DNA of 64,000 nucleotides, taken from the NCBI GenBank assembly GCA_963682055.1, contig OY821742.1, positions 29,669,060 through 29,733,059 on the forward strand, in the 5' to 3' direction. The stretch comes from Primula veris (Eukaryota; Streptophyta; Magnoliopsida; Ericales; Primulaceae). Below the pieces are notes generated by a model. That model did not search any database and was not told where the DNA came from. It saw only the letters and a list, made by a program, of their open reading frames with translations. Shown piece after piece: positions 34,426 through 43,753 of this stretch (its first letter is position 1; every line of letters starts with the position of its first letter). Both the position numbers and the translations under genes were made by a program.

Positions 34426-34727
34426 ATGAAATTTATGTGCAGGTACAATGCAAGGAAGTATTCAGGTCCACTTTACGACGGCAATGCAATATATATTGGC
34501 TACAACGATGAAGGAGAATCAATCTAAACAACAAAACATCAACAAAAAGCATCTCCAAAACAGGAATAACGAAATAACAAATGATTTGGCAAGGAAAAAC
34601 CGATCCGATCAATTAAACAGCAATACGGTAATGGAAAGGTACAAAACAGGAATAAAGAAATCACATATATAATCCTCGCCCGCATTACGGAGGCAACAAG
34701 AAGATCAACGGCACTAAAGAGATTCAT
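34426..34727. other. Spacer between tandem repeat and antisense genes
   Basis: No supported gene. The plus-strand ORF 34448-34672 has no domain and is probably chance. Confidence 0.5.
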
Positions 34728-35380
34728 TTAAGAAGAACTACTGCAGGAGGAGCACGACGGTAATTGACCGAGCTCAATCTCTTCGTCGTCCGTCGTTGTA
34801 TACCCATCAGACTCATCACCATCAAAACGCTCCTCAGAAATGAGGGCATCAAAATTGGTCGTATGAGCCCCAACACAAGTCAGCGTCTGAAGCCGCGCGT
34901 TGAACTCGGCTTCTTTGGCGGACTCGTGAGCATCCGAGGCCGCTTTACGGCGATCATCGTCAAAGGAGAGGTCACGGCGAGCTTCAATCACAGCTGCGGA
35001 AGCATCGTATCTGGCGCGGGACAAACGGAAATACTTCACCAACACGTTGGCCTTGGTCACAAGCAACTTTAATTTGCCGAAGTACTCGCCTTTTGCACGC
35101 CAATATCGATCCAAACGACGCTCCTGAACCTCAACAGCATGCTCGGCACGGCGAACATATTCTCGAAAAGAGGCCGCCTGTGTTTTCAGCTTGGTCCGCA
35201 GTCGAGCACATTGGTCGGTCAATTTGACATTTTTTGCTCATCAAAACAATGTAGGGCCACCTGTCCAGGCACCTCACTAGCCGCACCAGATGAGACCTCG
35301 TCCCGGGCAGCACCAGTAGGTCCTAACCCCGGGTTAACTAGGCATGGAGAACCAGCCTGGTGCGACGTAGTAGCATGTGC
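34728..35380 (-). pseudogene. Antisense coiled-coil gene, last unit, one frameshift
   Basis: A 3' exon likely begins at 35380, after the acceptor TTTGTTATAG. It reads through a G/A/S-rich segment (35380-35235). An A6 run near 35225-35230 appears one base short; past it the frame continues into a 160-residue helical region rich in R, K, E and A. An acidic tail with DDEEIE and a serine run precedes the stop at 34728. The upstream exon is not certain: a poly(T) stretch on the minus strand (35427-35511) and the end of the spliced antisense gene precede it. The region around FRLSRARYDAS resembles the VKAYWARARALE region of the exon at 36159, suggesting relatedness. Function unknown. Confidence 0.5.
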
Positions 35381-35426
35381 CTATAACAAAAAAAAAGGGG
35401 GGGAGGAGAAGAACGAGAAGAGATGA

Positions 35427-35511
<85 letters not shown>
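35427..35511. repeat. Long A tracts (about 33 and 44 bp)
   Basis: Two almost pure A runs separated by gag. They lie on the minus strand as T runs just before a candidate splice acceptor. Exact lengths may be unreliable in the assembly. ORFs coding for poly-F through them are artefacts. Confidence 0.85.
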
Positions 35512-35515
<4 letters not shown>

Positions 35516-35567
35516 CGAGAAGAAATTTTATAACAAGATACAAAGAACACGACAACAAGCTATTTTA

Positions 35568-38500
35568 TTACTCCGACAACCCCTCAGCAGACGCCGAAGT
35601 CTCTACTACATCGGCAAAATGAATTTCTCGCAATGAATTAATTTGCGTCCCCAAACGCTCACGAATGACCGCCTCGTCATCGTTCAAAGCAACAGTGGTT
35701 TCAGTCACCCGGCCTTCGCATCAACCATGCGCTCTGCCGGGATACACCACTCATTCCTTTTACAAGATCCATCACCTCTAAAGCGCGAGCTCGGGCCCAA
35801 TACGCTTTGACAAAGGATAGCAGCAGGTCCGCGTCCTCGAAAACGGCCCCAAGGACCAAGGTCAAGCTCGTCACACGACCTCGGGCTTCATCACAAGAAC
35901 GTCGTAGGGCACCGAGAAGTTCCTTCGCTTTACCCTTATTTGCCGTGTAATGGGCGGTCTTTTTACTAAATTTCTCTCCCAAATCACGTAACCGGATCGC
36001 CAGGTTGGAAATATGAATATTCAGACCCTCGATTTCCTGATAGGCACAAGTCAATTTCGCGGTAAGGGACGCGTTAGACCTTTCCAAATCCTCCATTACG
36101 TCACCTACACTACGACTAGGCGAGGTCCAGACCACCATGGCAAGGGGGTTATTAGGTACCTGACAATATTTTGTTTTCATATCCTTCAAAATATGACGAC
36201 CATCAAAAGAAATTGACCCAAGCAAGCCCAACAGAAAGCAACCATAACACTTATATTATCACTCCCCCAAAAGAATCTGTTTCTCGATACAAAAAAAAAA
36301 AAAAAAAAAAATAAAAAAAAAAAAAAAAAAAAAATTTTACAATGCCAGAAAGATAGTCAAGGTTCCACCTGAAGAGATGTTGGTGGGGGAACAGTAGAAT
36401 CCGGTCGAGGAGAAGACGCGGTCGACATAGAGTGAGGACGCAGCGCTGTCGAAATTGTCTGCCCCGGTAGCCGCGGAAGCTCTTCTTCACGAAGATTCGC
36501 CCAGTCCAAGGGTTTCGGCGGTGCACCATGCGGACACGGGTACACCAACTCCGACCACGCCCTATCCGACAGAGGAACATTCGCGAAGTTGAGCGCCCGC
36601 ACATGAGCGCAGTATACAGAAAAGTTGGCCATCATTGCCAACTTTTTCCGCTCCTCCGCCTGTGCCGTTTTCAGGGCAGACACCTTAGCCTTCTCGGCTT
36701 CCACGTCCTCAGCCAGGAGCAAGTTCTCCTCCTCTACTTCGCCGTACTTAGCGGCCATGCTCTCTTTTTCCTCCCTCAATTTCTCGACCTCCTCGGTCAG
36801 GTGTAGGAAGTCCACCGACAGTTTGTCATAATTCTCGCCCAGGGTTTTCTTCTCGGCGACCAATTTCTCCTTATCGGCCTCAAGATTATCCTTCTCGGCC
36901 ACCAATTTCTCTTTCTCAGCCCCGAGAGCTCCCAGCTGATCCCGTAGCGCCACGGCACTCACAGCAATCTGCACTTTAACACATTAGTTTCCAAATAAAA
37001 TACAAGTACCCAACCTATATAGTGCAATACAAGCCCCACATACCCTCAGCGCATCCGCATGGGCCTGCTCTATCACTGACATTGTAGGTTGGGCAGATAG
37101 CTTTTCTGCATTCTTAAACACAAGGGGTTTCAGAGCCGTATAACCCATCTTCAGCGTTCTCGGTTGATCCAGCAGTTCACCCCTACATCGGTCAATGTAC
37201 CGGGTCATTGCAACCCCATCCACCGACCCCTTCTCTGATCCGTCGAGAGCCTCACCCTCGACACCCACCACATCATCCCCGGCATTCTCTTCGCTGCCTT
37301 CCCTCCCCACCCCCACGTCCTCCTCCAACGGCTCAATCTCAGGGGCCCTATGCTCGATCTCTTCCTCATTACGGAGGGGCGAGCACACGGACAACTCTAT
37401 CGGACCCTCGGTGGGGATAGGCGAGATGACCGGCAAAGTCATCGTACTATCTCCCATATTCGTCAAGAGGTTCATATATCCGAATACATCGTCGACCGAC
37501 CCCTGAAACACAATAATACCCATAGACCGGGCAAGAGCGAGGGTAACCAATTGAGAAGTCAGTAGCTGAAACAAGACGACTAATAAAGCAAAGCACTAGC
37601 GAACCAAATGACAAACTACCAAAAGACAGGAAAATCATAATACATATACACATACCTCGCCCGGAGCAGAGGCATCCTCGGCGGTATCCCCTTGAGCAAC
37701 GGCAAACACCCCCTCGCCCGAGCCAACGTTAGCCTCTTCCTCGGTAACCGACGTATCAGTTCCCCTAGCCCTCTTCGTTGTTTCAACGACAGGCTCAGCT
37801 GCGCGACGCTTAGAACGAACAGCTCTTTTCCCAAGCCGAGCAGCACACCGAGCCTGTACCACCTTTAAAAATTCCTCCTCGGGCTCTTTCGGGATCTCGG
37901 GTGCCGGATTCCCCTTGGTCACCGACCCCATAGGGTACCCGAGCAACATGGGAGCCGTACGACTCGCAGGATCAGGCGTAGGTCCCGGCCCCCACCATTT
38001 CCAAAGAGCTAACAAAGCCTCTACATTAGGAGCGCCGAGATCTGGCATCGTGGGAGCATTGGTAGCCGGTCCAGGAATCTGGTGTCCCGGACAAGCCCAT
38101 TCACCAGACGCAATAACAATACCGAGATTGCGCTCTTTGTTGGTATCCGGCAAACCGATAACGAGCCGGCAAAAAGCACGCAGAGTCTTCAAATACGAGC
38201 TGCGACGCTCAAAGCTCAGACTATAGACTCCAAAGACGTCCTTCAGTTCAATCGGTATTCCGGACAACTCCGATAGCCTTTGGATACCATTCAGAGTACG
38301 GTAACCATTTAGGGCCAGTTGGGCCGGAGCAATTTGGACGGCCTCAAAGAACGAGGCCACCCAATTTGTAAAGGGCAGTCGAAGACCCCCAGTAAAGAAG
38401 GCCGACGACCGCACAGCTACCTCGCCGGCGGGAACAAATCCCAGCACCTCCTCGTCCGATATAGGAAGCCGAATATGTACGTTGTCGGGTATTCCGGCGA

Positions 38501-38774
38501 GTTCCTTAAAATCCTTCTCCACGAATGTGCCAACTTGGGCCACGCTTTGGGTCAAAATTTCCTATACAAAGATCATCAACAGTCCATCAATATACTAACC
38601 AAATACACAAACCAGAACCACATCAATAGAACGAGAGCCACCCCCCCCCCCATGCACATTACATCAGAATCATCAGACATATACCAACGACACACCTATG
38701 ACCACAACGACAAATCAAATACAACCCCTACAAGCGGTAAAGGGGGAGAACGAAAAATCACTTACAGTTATCAT
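35568..38774 (-). CDS. Spliced antisense gene: gypsy-type-transposon domain plus coiled coil
   Basis: Exon ends fit GT-AG rules and every junction falls between codons: 38561-37656, 37565-37044, 36968-36370 and 36159-35568. Exon 1 resembles the 'putative gypsy type transposon' family (PF04195-like), with FTGGLRLPFTNWVASFFE and LALNGYRTLNGI. A Pro/Lys-rich region with RSKRRAAEP follows. Exon 2 is acidic. Exon 3 is a strong coiled coil (repeats of the EKEKLVAEKDNLEADKEKL kind). Exon 4 adds more helices; two small frameshifts near 35735 and 35705 interrupt its end before TAA 35568-35570, which overlaps AATAAA. No ATG opens exon 1; ATGATAACT|GTAAGT at 38774 or MSDDSD near 38680 are candidate starts. 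If exon 3 is not spliced at 36370 it stops at 36357. Related antisense genes occur in Grande/Retand-type elements. Role unknown. Confidence 0.6.
36290..36334. repeat. Second long A-rich tract
   Basis: Almost pure A with a few interruptions. It lies in the proposed intron 36160-36369 of the antisense gene, as T-rich sequence on the coding strand. Confidence 0.85.
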
Positions 38775-39475
38775 TATGAGCAAGCAAGCGCGAACAGCAG
38801 CAACTCTTCCAACAAAACCACGAAACCCTAGAGCAAGCGGCCGAACTCTTTTCCCTTTTTGGCGGGAAAAATATGCTTTAGAGAGAGAGATATTTTCTTC
38901 AGCAAATTTTGTGATAAAAATAAACAGGATTACTTGGCACAATAAAAAGGAGTGGAGTCACAAAAGGAATAAAATAATAACCGTCCTTTCGTGTACCAGA
39001 GGTTCGCCCCTTTTCCAACCATACAAAAGTCAACAACCGCTGCTCTTTTTAACATTTCAACGCTCCAGATTTCGCCACGTCAGCGCATATCCCACTACCC
39101 AAGGCAGTTCACATCATTACACCTAAATAAACGGCCAGTGGACCCTACCACGAAAAGCTTCCCACATACGCTACCAATATTATCACACAAAGAATGTCCC
39201 CCGATAAAGTTCCTCGACTCCCAACCATTTCTTACCCAAATGGCATACCGAACAAGGTGCACGAAGACCGTTTCTAGCTTAATGGCAGGGAGCATCAAGT
39301 CTAACAACGCTCTTCGGGGGGATAACCGGGCACATTGTTCGATGTATGCTCAGAAAAAAAAAAAAGAGAAGCAAGCAGGAAATAAAATAGGACAGAATCA
39401 AATGCAAGACAAGTTTTATTCATCCACAAAGGGGGAAACACAAACAATACAACAGAAAAAGAAAATACACACATC
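38775..39475. other. Spacer and presumed promoter region of the spliced antisense gene
   Basis: On the minus strand it holds a GCTCTAGGGTTTC leader-like motif near 38830. The plus-strand ORFs 38698-39126 and 38991-39590 show no domain and are considered chance. No clear TATA box was found. Confidence 0.4.
39415..39420 (-). terminator. Poly(A) signal of antisense ORF A
   Basis: AATAAA on the minus strand, 56 bp after the stop of ORF A. Confidence 0.5.
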
Positions 39476-39838
39476 CTACTTTTTCGAACTATCCCCCATA
39501 GCAACATCCCTCTTCGCCAAAAGTTCCTCCAGACGCTCCTTCTCCCTAACCAAACGAGAAATCGCCATCTCAGCCTGTTTCAAGGCGTAAGACTGAGACT
39601 TGCATTTTTGCTCGACCTTGAAACGAGCAGTGCCCTCCTCGTCCCAATATTGTTTAAACCTCCTCGCTTCAGTCCGAGCACACATGAGATCATGTTTCAG
39701 CCATGACATCTCAATTTCTTTTATTTGAAGAGGAGTCAAATCCTCCTCCCCAAAACCAGGGGGACGAGGTAGCAAAAAGGTAGGCTCCTCTTCCATAAGG
39801 GTTTTCTTTTTGGAGGCAGACCTAGTGATGGGAGCCAT
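39476..39838 (-). CDS. Antisense mini-gene A, coiled-coil protein
   Basis: 120 codons from the ATG at 39838 (MAPITRSASKKK), chosen because a TATA box lies 68 bp upstream; the frame is open to 39931 but without a reason for an earlier start. The N-terminus is basic, then a PRPPGFGEED proline region. From about residue 40 to 115 the protein is a charged helix with heptad-like spacing (KQAEMAISRLVREKERLEELL). The C-terminus is short and basic. No known domain is recognised. It is the first of five similar compact units on this strand. Function unknown; oligomerisation through the helix is a guess. Confidence 0.55.
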   Translation of the reverse strand: MAPITRSASKKKTLMEEEPTFLLPRPPGFGEEDLTPLQIKEIEMSWLKHDLMCARTEARRFKQYWDEEGTARFKVEQKCKSQSYALKQAEMAISRLVREKERLEELLAKRDVAMGDSSKK

Positions 39839-39905
39839 CTCACGCAAGAGCAAATTATAAAACGAGAGAGGTAGAAAGTGGTAATGAGATACAGGCAATA
39901 GGGAG

Positions 39906-39913
39906 CATTTATA
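39906..39913 (-). promoter_or_regulatory. TATA box of antisense ORF A
   Basis: TATAAATG on the minus strand, ending 68 bp before the ATG. Confidence 0.5.
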
Positions 39914-40057
39914 GAGAATCAAAAGGCACAAAGTACGAAGCGTTACAATGGTTCATAAGACAGGCACGAGATACGAAAAGATACAACTGATTCATTAAAT
40001 AACAGAAAATAAAACACAAATGGCAAAAGGGAAAATACATAAGAAAACCAGCCCAAT

Positions 40058-40537
40058 CTAAGGATCAATGGGTGGAAAAACCGAACTGCCCGACCGAGAA
40101 AAGGCAATACGAGCAGAGCAATTCAGCCTAGCTTGATAGGAATCGTTCATGGCGACCAAATCGTCATTCTCCGAGGAGAGCCTATTGTTTTCCGAGGTAA
40201 GAACCCTGACGCGTTCCACGAGCCGAGCATTCTTTACCATTAGGTTAGCAAGGCCTCGAGGAGAGTTGTCAAACTCATCTTGAGAATGGTCCCAAATTTC
40301 CTCGGCATCATACCAGGAGTTGGCCAGATGGTTTCTCTGCAGCAACAAATGATCGAGATGGCGACTCAGTGCCGAGATCTCAGTCCACTTCATTGTCTCT
40401 TCGGGATAAGAACCGAACAAGCTCAAGGCCAGAATGCCATACTCTTTCTCAAGCCTTGCCATCCGACGGCGGACCCTAGATACCTCAGTGTCCAAGCCCT
40501 TCATCTGAGCATGATATCTCACCACAGGTCCAGACAT
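40058..40537 (-). CDS. Antisense mini-gene B, coiled-coil protein
   Basis: 159 codons starting MSGP at 40537. The helix-rich body has two charged coiled-coil stretches (about residues 15-35 with SRVRRRMARLEKEYG, and about 98-130 with RVRVLTSENNRLSSENDDL) separated by a W-containing segment (NSWYDAEEIWDHSQDEF). The leader just before the ATG (TATAAC...ATTTCCCAGA) matches that of ORF C, and both proteins start MSGP, so B and C look like duplicates. A variant AATGAA signal lies 62 bp after the stop. No known domain is recognised. Confidence 0.55.
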   Translation of the reverse strand: MSGPVVRYHAQMKGLDTEVSRVRRRMARLEKEYGILALSLFGSYPEETMKWTEISALSRHLDHLLLQRNHLANSWYDAEEIWDHSQDEFDNSPRGLANLMVKNARLVERVRVLTSENNRLSSENDDLVAMNDSYQARLNCSARIAFSRSGSSVFPPIDP

Positions 40538-40633
40538 TCTGGGAAATTGTTATAGTACGGAAGAAAATAAAGGGCTGAGGAAGAGAGAAGCAAAAGGAAA
40601 AATGAGATGATAAACTACCAAAGAAAAGAGAAG

Positions 40634-40641
40634 TACTTATA
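40634..40641 (-). promoter_or_regulatory. TATA box of antisense ORF B
   Basis: TATAAGTA on the minus strand, 97 bp before the ATG of ORF B. Confidence 0.4.
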
Positions 40642-41039
40642 GAACGGAGGTAGCATGCATATTCCCAACATACTAGGGAGCATGCATATTCCTGACCTAC
40701 TAGGGAGCATGCACCTGTATTCGACAGTGATGGGGACATCTACTGACATCTGATACAATAGTACAGAAGGGAATAAAGACGAGATATACAAAGATCCAAC
40801 TTCCCGACAAACAACAAACCACAGGTACAATATAAAAAGGAATGCAAAAAGAAAAGGGCAAAAATACTTTTCATTAATAAAGATGGAATACATCATTGTT
40901 CATTACATCAAAAGACAATATTACATCATGGTCAATTACATCCGAGATAAAAACCTATTACATCCGAAAAGATCTATTACATCCAAGAAGAGCTAGTACA
41001 GAAGATCAGGCAAAGGATCAACTATATCAGCTGACCAAG

Positions 41040-41600
41040 TGAGCAGGAGACGCCAAAAAGAAAAAGTAAGAAGAAAGAGAAAGGAAAATCAAGAAGAGGA
41101 AAAGAAGAAGAATGCAAGAAACGAAGGAAAGAAGCATAAAAAGAAAACAAAAAGGGAAGAAAGAAGCGAAGAGGAGGAACATAAAGAAGAAGTGATAAGA
41201 AAGAAGAGTCAAAAAGAAAAATGACAAAAACCCTAGATGTAACACAAAACCCTTAGGATCACAGGGCTGATTGTAACATCATAGTGGTGCAAAAAAAAAA
41301 AAAAGAAAAAGAGTGACGGGAGAGAAGATGAAGAAAAAGAAAGAGGAGGCACAGAAGAAAAACAGATGAGAAGAAGATTAAGAGATGAAGGAGACAGACA
41401 AATAAAAAGAAAGTCAATAAAACAAAAAAGAAACGGAAAAAGAAAAGAATAAAAAGAGAGAGAAAACAGAGTATAAAAAGAAAATACAAGAGAGGAAGAG
41501 GAAGAAATGATGGAAACGGAGAAATAAAAAAAAAAGAGGAAGAGGAAGAGATAGGAAAAGAAGGGGAAAAGCAGAGAAAAATAAAAAAGAAGGGAGAAGG
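41040..41600 (+). repeat. Purine-rich strand-biased tract, about 560 bp
   Basis: Almost only A and G on the plus strand (agaagaggaaaagaagaaga type), without a fixed repeat unit. It lies between antisense ORFs C and B. ORFs in it on either strand (41027-41647, 41039-41224) are composition artefacts. Confidence 0.85.
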
Positions 41601-41894
41601 TTAGGGGGAAGTCGATCGGTATCGATGAGAGGGCCCGGCAGAGACATCCCTGTCCCTCAGTGTCGGGTTCCCCCTTAGCATCTCATTCTCTTCGACTAAA
41701 GCCTGACGAGCACGTCGGCAGTAAGCCAGTTCGGATCTTAGCCAAGTTAATTCCCGAACCATCTCGGTATGGTGATAACGCATCACCTTCAATTCCTCCT
41801 CGGCATCCCTCAACAGCCTTTGTACATGGTTATAGGAGGCCTCAAAGGCCTCCACTTGCAAAGCTAATGCTGATGGGGTGAAAGGACCAGACAT
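41601..41894 (-). CDS. Antisense mini-gene C, coiled-coil protein
   Basis: 97 codons starting MSGPFTPSAL at 41894. This start is chosen because a strong TATA box lies 85 bp upstream and the leader matches that of ORF B. Residues of about 12-72 form one long charged helix (LLRDAEEELKVMRYHH, ELAYCRRARQALVEENEML). The C-terminus is Ser/Arg-rich. No known domain is recognised. The stop borders the purine-rich tract. Confidence 0.55.
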   Translation of the reverse strand: MSGPFTPSALALQVEAFEASYNHVQRLLRDAEEELKVMRYHHTEMVRELTWLRSELAYCRRARQALVEENEMLRGNPTLRDRDVSAGPSHRYRSTSP

Positions 41895-41978
41895 CTTAGG
41901 GAAATTATAAGATGAGGGTCTATATATGGGGGAAAATAGTATGATGAGAATTGTGGATGTAACCATGCTGTAAGCAGG

Positions 41979-41986
41979 TATTTATA
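41979..41986 (-). promoter_or_regulatory. TATA box of antisense ORF C
   Basis: TATAAATA on the minus strand, 85 bp before the ATG of ORF C. Confidence 0.55.
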
Positions 41987-42084
41987 GATCAAGCGTATGA
42001 GGGCTGGTATTGAGAGTCGCAACCGTTCGCCAATGGGTATTCAGAAGCAACGGCACTCAAAAGAGGTGACTGTTCAAGAAACGT

Positions 42085-42290
42085 TTGGATTCTTACCAAT
42101 ATTTAAAGGGGGTAAGTAATAATGGCAGCAAAACACGCGTCAATTTTGGGAAGGGCAGCGGTTCGAATAAATATCCCAGATCTTTTGCACAAAGGGTAAG
42201 TAATAATGGCAGCAAAACACGCGTCATTTTTGGGAAGAGCAGCAGTTCAAATAAATATCCCAGATCTTTTGCGCAAGGCTCAAGAAAACT
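42085..42290. repeat. Direct repeat of about 80 bp
   Basis: gtaagtaataatggcagcaaaacacgcgtca...cccagatcttttgc occurs at about 42112-42190 and 42198-42275 with few changes. Confidence 0.8.
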
Positions 42291-42480
42291 CTGGTGAATA
42301 GGATTTTCTATGCACAAGGCTCAAGAAATCCTATTAGTCCCTAGATATAAAGAGTAAGGAGGTCCAATGGATAAGATCAAACGCCAGGCCCAAGAAAAGC
42401 ATTAATGAGGCCACAAGCGTGCGCAGTCAAAATAAATTGCATTGGGAAAGTAATTCAAATATAAACAAGAAAAAGAAATC

Positions 42481-42486
42481 TTTATT
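42481..42486 (-). terminator. Poly(A) signal of antisense ORF D
   Basis: AATAAA on the minus strand, 62 bp after the stop; the surrounding ATTAATAAA context matches that of ORF E. Confidence 0.5.
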
Positions 42487-42547
42487 AATTGGTTGATACT
42501 TCGTTACAGAAGAAGCACAAAGAGGAAATACAATGAAAACAATAGAG

Positions 42548-42886
42548 TCATTTCATAGAAGGGCCCGCTTCGTCATTCGGCTTCCGTTTCGACCGAGCAT
42601 ACACTTCCTTAAGGGCCAATTTGTAAGCCCTTTTGGAAGCGAGCTGCCTATCCCTGGAGGCCTCGAGCTCTTTGATCCGGGCACGAGCACGAATACTGTC
42701 AAGCAAAGACCTTTGGTGCTCCTTCTCTAGGGCATCCAATCGCTCGTCTAGTTCGGCGGCCCGACGAGCTTCCACTGACAGCCGGGCAACCCTCTTTTCG
42801 AGATAACGCACCTTCTGAACTTCCTCTTCCAGACGGGTAACGTATTCAGGAAGGTTGTCACCATACTTTTCAAGAGGAGAAGCCAT
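42548..42886 (-). CDS. Antisense mini-gene D, coiled-coil protein
   Basis: 112 codons from ATG 42886 (MASPLEKYG). The upstream in-frame ATG at 42973 is rejected because it precedes the TATA box. Nearly the whole protein is a charged heptad-type helix (VTRLEEEVQKVRYLEKRVARL). The C-terminal KRAYKLALKEVYARSK is shared almost exactly with ORF E (KRAYKLAFKELHARSK), so the two are clear paralogues. No known domain is recognised. Confidence 0.6.
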   Translation of the reverse strand: MASPLEKYGDNLPEYVTRLEEEVQKVRYLEKRVARLSVEARRAAELDERLDALEKEHQRSLLDSIRARARIKELEASRDRQLASKRAYKLALKEVYARSKRKPNDEAGPSMK

Positions 42887-42935
42887 TTGCTCGTTAGTAA
42901 AGAATGAACTGCACAAAAGATACTGGGACAGTCCC

Positions 42936-42943
42936 CTTTTATA
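42936..42943 (-). promoter_or_regulatory. TATA box of antisense ORF D
   Basis: TATAAAAG followed by GGG on the minus strand, 50 bp before the ATG; similar to TATAAAG-GGG of ORF E. Confidence 0.55.
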
Positions 42944-43104
42944 AGAAGAAACAAGGAGTAGGTCAAAGGTCATCTCGAATAAATACAGCCTCTTGAACTT
43001 CCCAAGAGCATTAAAGGCGAATTAACCACAGTTCCAAATCCAATTAAAGTCATCCAAAAAGACATCTAGAAGATAAACAGACAAGAACAAGGAAAGGGAA
43101 ATAT

Positions 43105-43110
43105 TTTATT
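43105..43110 (-). terminator. Poly(A) signal of antisense ORF E
   Basis: AATAAA on the minus strand, 80 bp after the stop of ORF E. Confidence 0.5.
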
Positions 43111-43189
43111 AATTCCAAAAACTTCGATTACAACTGAGGAGAAGACTCCCCATTCAAGAGAAATTACGACAGAAATTACAAAAGACTAA

Positions 43190-43510
43190 TTATTTCGAGG
43201 AAGAGCCTTCTTCATCGTCATCCGAACTCGGTTTGGACCGAGCATGCAACTCCTTGAAGGCAAGCTTATAGGCCCTTTTAGCCGCCTTCTGCTTAGCCAG
43301 ATTAGCCTCGAGCTTCTTTATATGCTCGAAGGCCCAATCCCGATCGGCCATCGTCACATGATGATCAGAATCCATGTCAGACAACCTTTTCTTATAGTTT
43401 GAAACCTTGGCCACGAGTTTCTTATTCGCGGTACGAGATTTCTTGATTTCCGTTTCTAAATATGAAATATAATTAAAGGAGCTCTCACCAGTAGAATCAG
43501 AAGAAGCCAT
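43190..43510 (-). CDS. Antisense mini-gene E, coiled-coil protein
   Basis: 106 codons starting MASSDSTGESS at 43510, the antisense ORF closest to the 3' LTR. A basic coiled coil occupies about residues 15-95, and the end is acidic and serine-rich (DDDEEGSSSK). The KRAYKLAFKELHARSK block and the ATGGCTTCT start match ORF D. TATA box and poly(A) signal have the same spacing as in ORF D. No known domain is recognised. Confidence 0.6.
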   Translation of the reverse strand: MASSDSTGESSFNYISYLETEIKKSRTANKKLVAKVSNYKKRLSDMDSDHHVTMADRDWAFEHIKKLEANLAKQKAAKRAYKLAFKELHARSKPSSDDDEEGSSSK

Positions 43511-43563
43511 TATGTCAAGGACAAATTAGTAGTAAGATGCCTAATTATGGAGGGAGCACACCC

Positions 43564-43570
43564 CTTTATA
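43564..43570 (-). promoter_or_regulatory. TATA box of antisense ORF E
   Basis: TATAAAG followed by GGG on the minus strand, 54 bp before the ATG of ORF E. Confidence 0.55.
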
Positions 43571-43729
43571 GGAGTTTTCCTCGAAAGAAGATATTAGGAT
43601 AGGAAACATTAAATGTGCCCCCCTGGGAACCGTCACGAGTCTATTGCATTTCTCGATGAAGCATTTGGAAAAATAAGACCGAAGTAACGTTCTCGACAAA
43701 CCGAACATGACTCCCCCGACATGGAAACC

Positions 43730-43753
43730 ACGCCGAGGAAGTCAGGGAGCACT
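43730..43753 (+). other. Candidate polypurine tract of element 1
   Basis: Purine-rich gaggaagtcagggagcac directly precedes the 3' LTR. It is not a perfect purine run, so the exact primer is uncertain. Confidence 0.5.

Noticed and set aside
35334..35558. Poly-F and poly-K ORFs
   Set aside because: Arise from the long A tracts.
37195..37506. Plus-strand 103-codon P/S/T-rich ORF
   Set aside because: Complement of the acidic exon of the antisense gene; composition shadow.
38991..39590. 199-codon plus-strand ORF
   Set aside because: No domain, overlaps the end of antisense ORF A and a spacer; no promoter on this strand. Kept as low-probability only.
41027..41647. Several F/L-rich (minus) and E/K-rich (plus) ORFs
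   Set aside because: Direct result of the purine-rich tract; not membrane proteins.
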